A stretch of 6,823 nt of DNA, from positions 1 to 6,823 of the forward strand of contig DAOUQK010000205.1 in the NCBI GenBank assembly GCA_030625695.1. Reading direction: 5' to 3'. This document shows, piece by piece, positions 6,699 through 6,823 of this stretch (its first letter is position 1; each line of letters starts with the position of its first letter). The notes under the pieces were generated by a model that saw nothing but the letters and a program-made list of their open reading frames with translations, was not told where the DNA came from and did not search any database. Made by a program: the position numbers and the translations under genes. The DNA is from Paracoccaceae bacterium. GTDB taxonomy: Bacteria; Pseudomonadota; Alphaproteobacteria; Rhodobacterales; Rhodobacteraceae.

Positions 6699-6772
6699 TG
6701 ATATCAACGCCGTTTTAAGCGCAAACCTGACGGCAGATGTCACGCACCCGCTCCCGAACTAATCCCCCTCTC

Positions 6773-6806
6773 GCGCATGTAAACATGCGCTGCCGGGCAG
6801 TGCATG
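6773..6806. repeat. Overlapping inverted repeats with a shared middle arm
   Basis: GCGCATGT-AA-ACATGCGC (6773-6790) is a perfect inverted repeat. Its right arm is also the left arm of a second repeat at 6784-6806, with 11-bp arms around one central base (6795) and a single mismatch that would be a G-U pair in plus-strand RNA. The middle arm can therefore pair upstream or downstream but not both. A 10-bp palindrome CTTCGCGAAG follows at 6813-6822. No T-tract follows, and no gene is recognised between 6699 and 6823. Confidence 0.5.
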
Positions 6807-6823
6807 GAACTTCTTCGCGAAGG

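Noticed and set aside
6697..6765. Short plus-strand open stretch after the transposase relic, ending in TAA
   Set aside because: It encodes only about 20 residues from a stop to a stop, has no start codon or ribosome site, and was not recognised as part of any transposase.
6740..6823. Minus-strand frame open from the right edge to a TGA at 6742-6740, possibly the end of an incoming gene
   Set aside because: Only 27 codons are visible, with no recognisable motif, and it runs straight through the inverted-repeat cluster; it cannot be supported without the adjoining sequence.

Overview
The window looks like ordinary chromosomal DNA from an alphaproteobacterium, most probably of the Rhodobacteraceae/Roseobacter group. 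That assignment is an inference from moderately GC-rich coding sequence, the style of the RND pump and glycosyltransferase proteins, and an IS630-type transposase relic of a kind common in that group. No rRNA or tRNA gene, CRISPR array or phage gene is visible.

Layout, left to right. The first 14 bases appear to be the start of a gene running leftward off the window, with a good Shine-Dalgarno sequence in front of it. A rightward gene for a small META/HslJ-like domain protein follows (205-678). Next comes a rightward GT4-type glycosyltransferase (best start 766, end 1944), with a candidate promoter whose -35 box overlaps the META gene's stop codon and which is covered by a 9-bp direct repeat. 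Converging on it from the right is a two-gene leftward operon: a periplasmic adaptor (MFP, 5203-6165) followed, with an 8-base overlap, by an RND efflux permease (1995-5210). The operon has a strong ribosome binding site, and a plausible promoter whose -10 box lies inside a perfect 6-4-6 inverted repeat. The right end (about 6417-6656) holds a decayed N-terminal fragment of an IS630-family transposase with two mutually compensating frameshifts. The last 50 bases contain a cluster of overlapping inverted repeats but no recognised gene.

Function. The adaptor and permease should form the inner-membrane and periplasmic parts of a tripartite proton-driven exporter. No outer-membrane channel gene and no regulator gene is present, so a shared TolC-type channel and an unlinked regulator are inferred. 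The glycosyltransferase and META protein have no evident functional link to the pump. I see no clear previously undescribed system. The points most worth a second look are the operator-like repeats in front of the pump operon, the repeat-covered promoter of the glycosyltransferase, and the alternative hairpins at the right edge.
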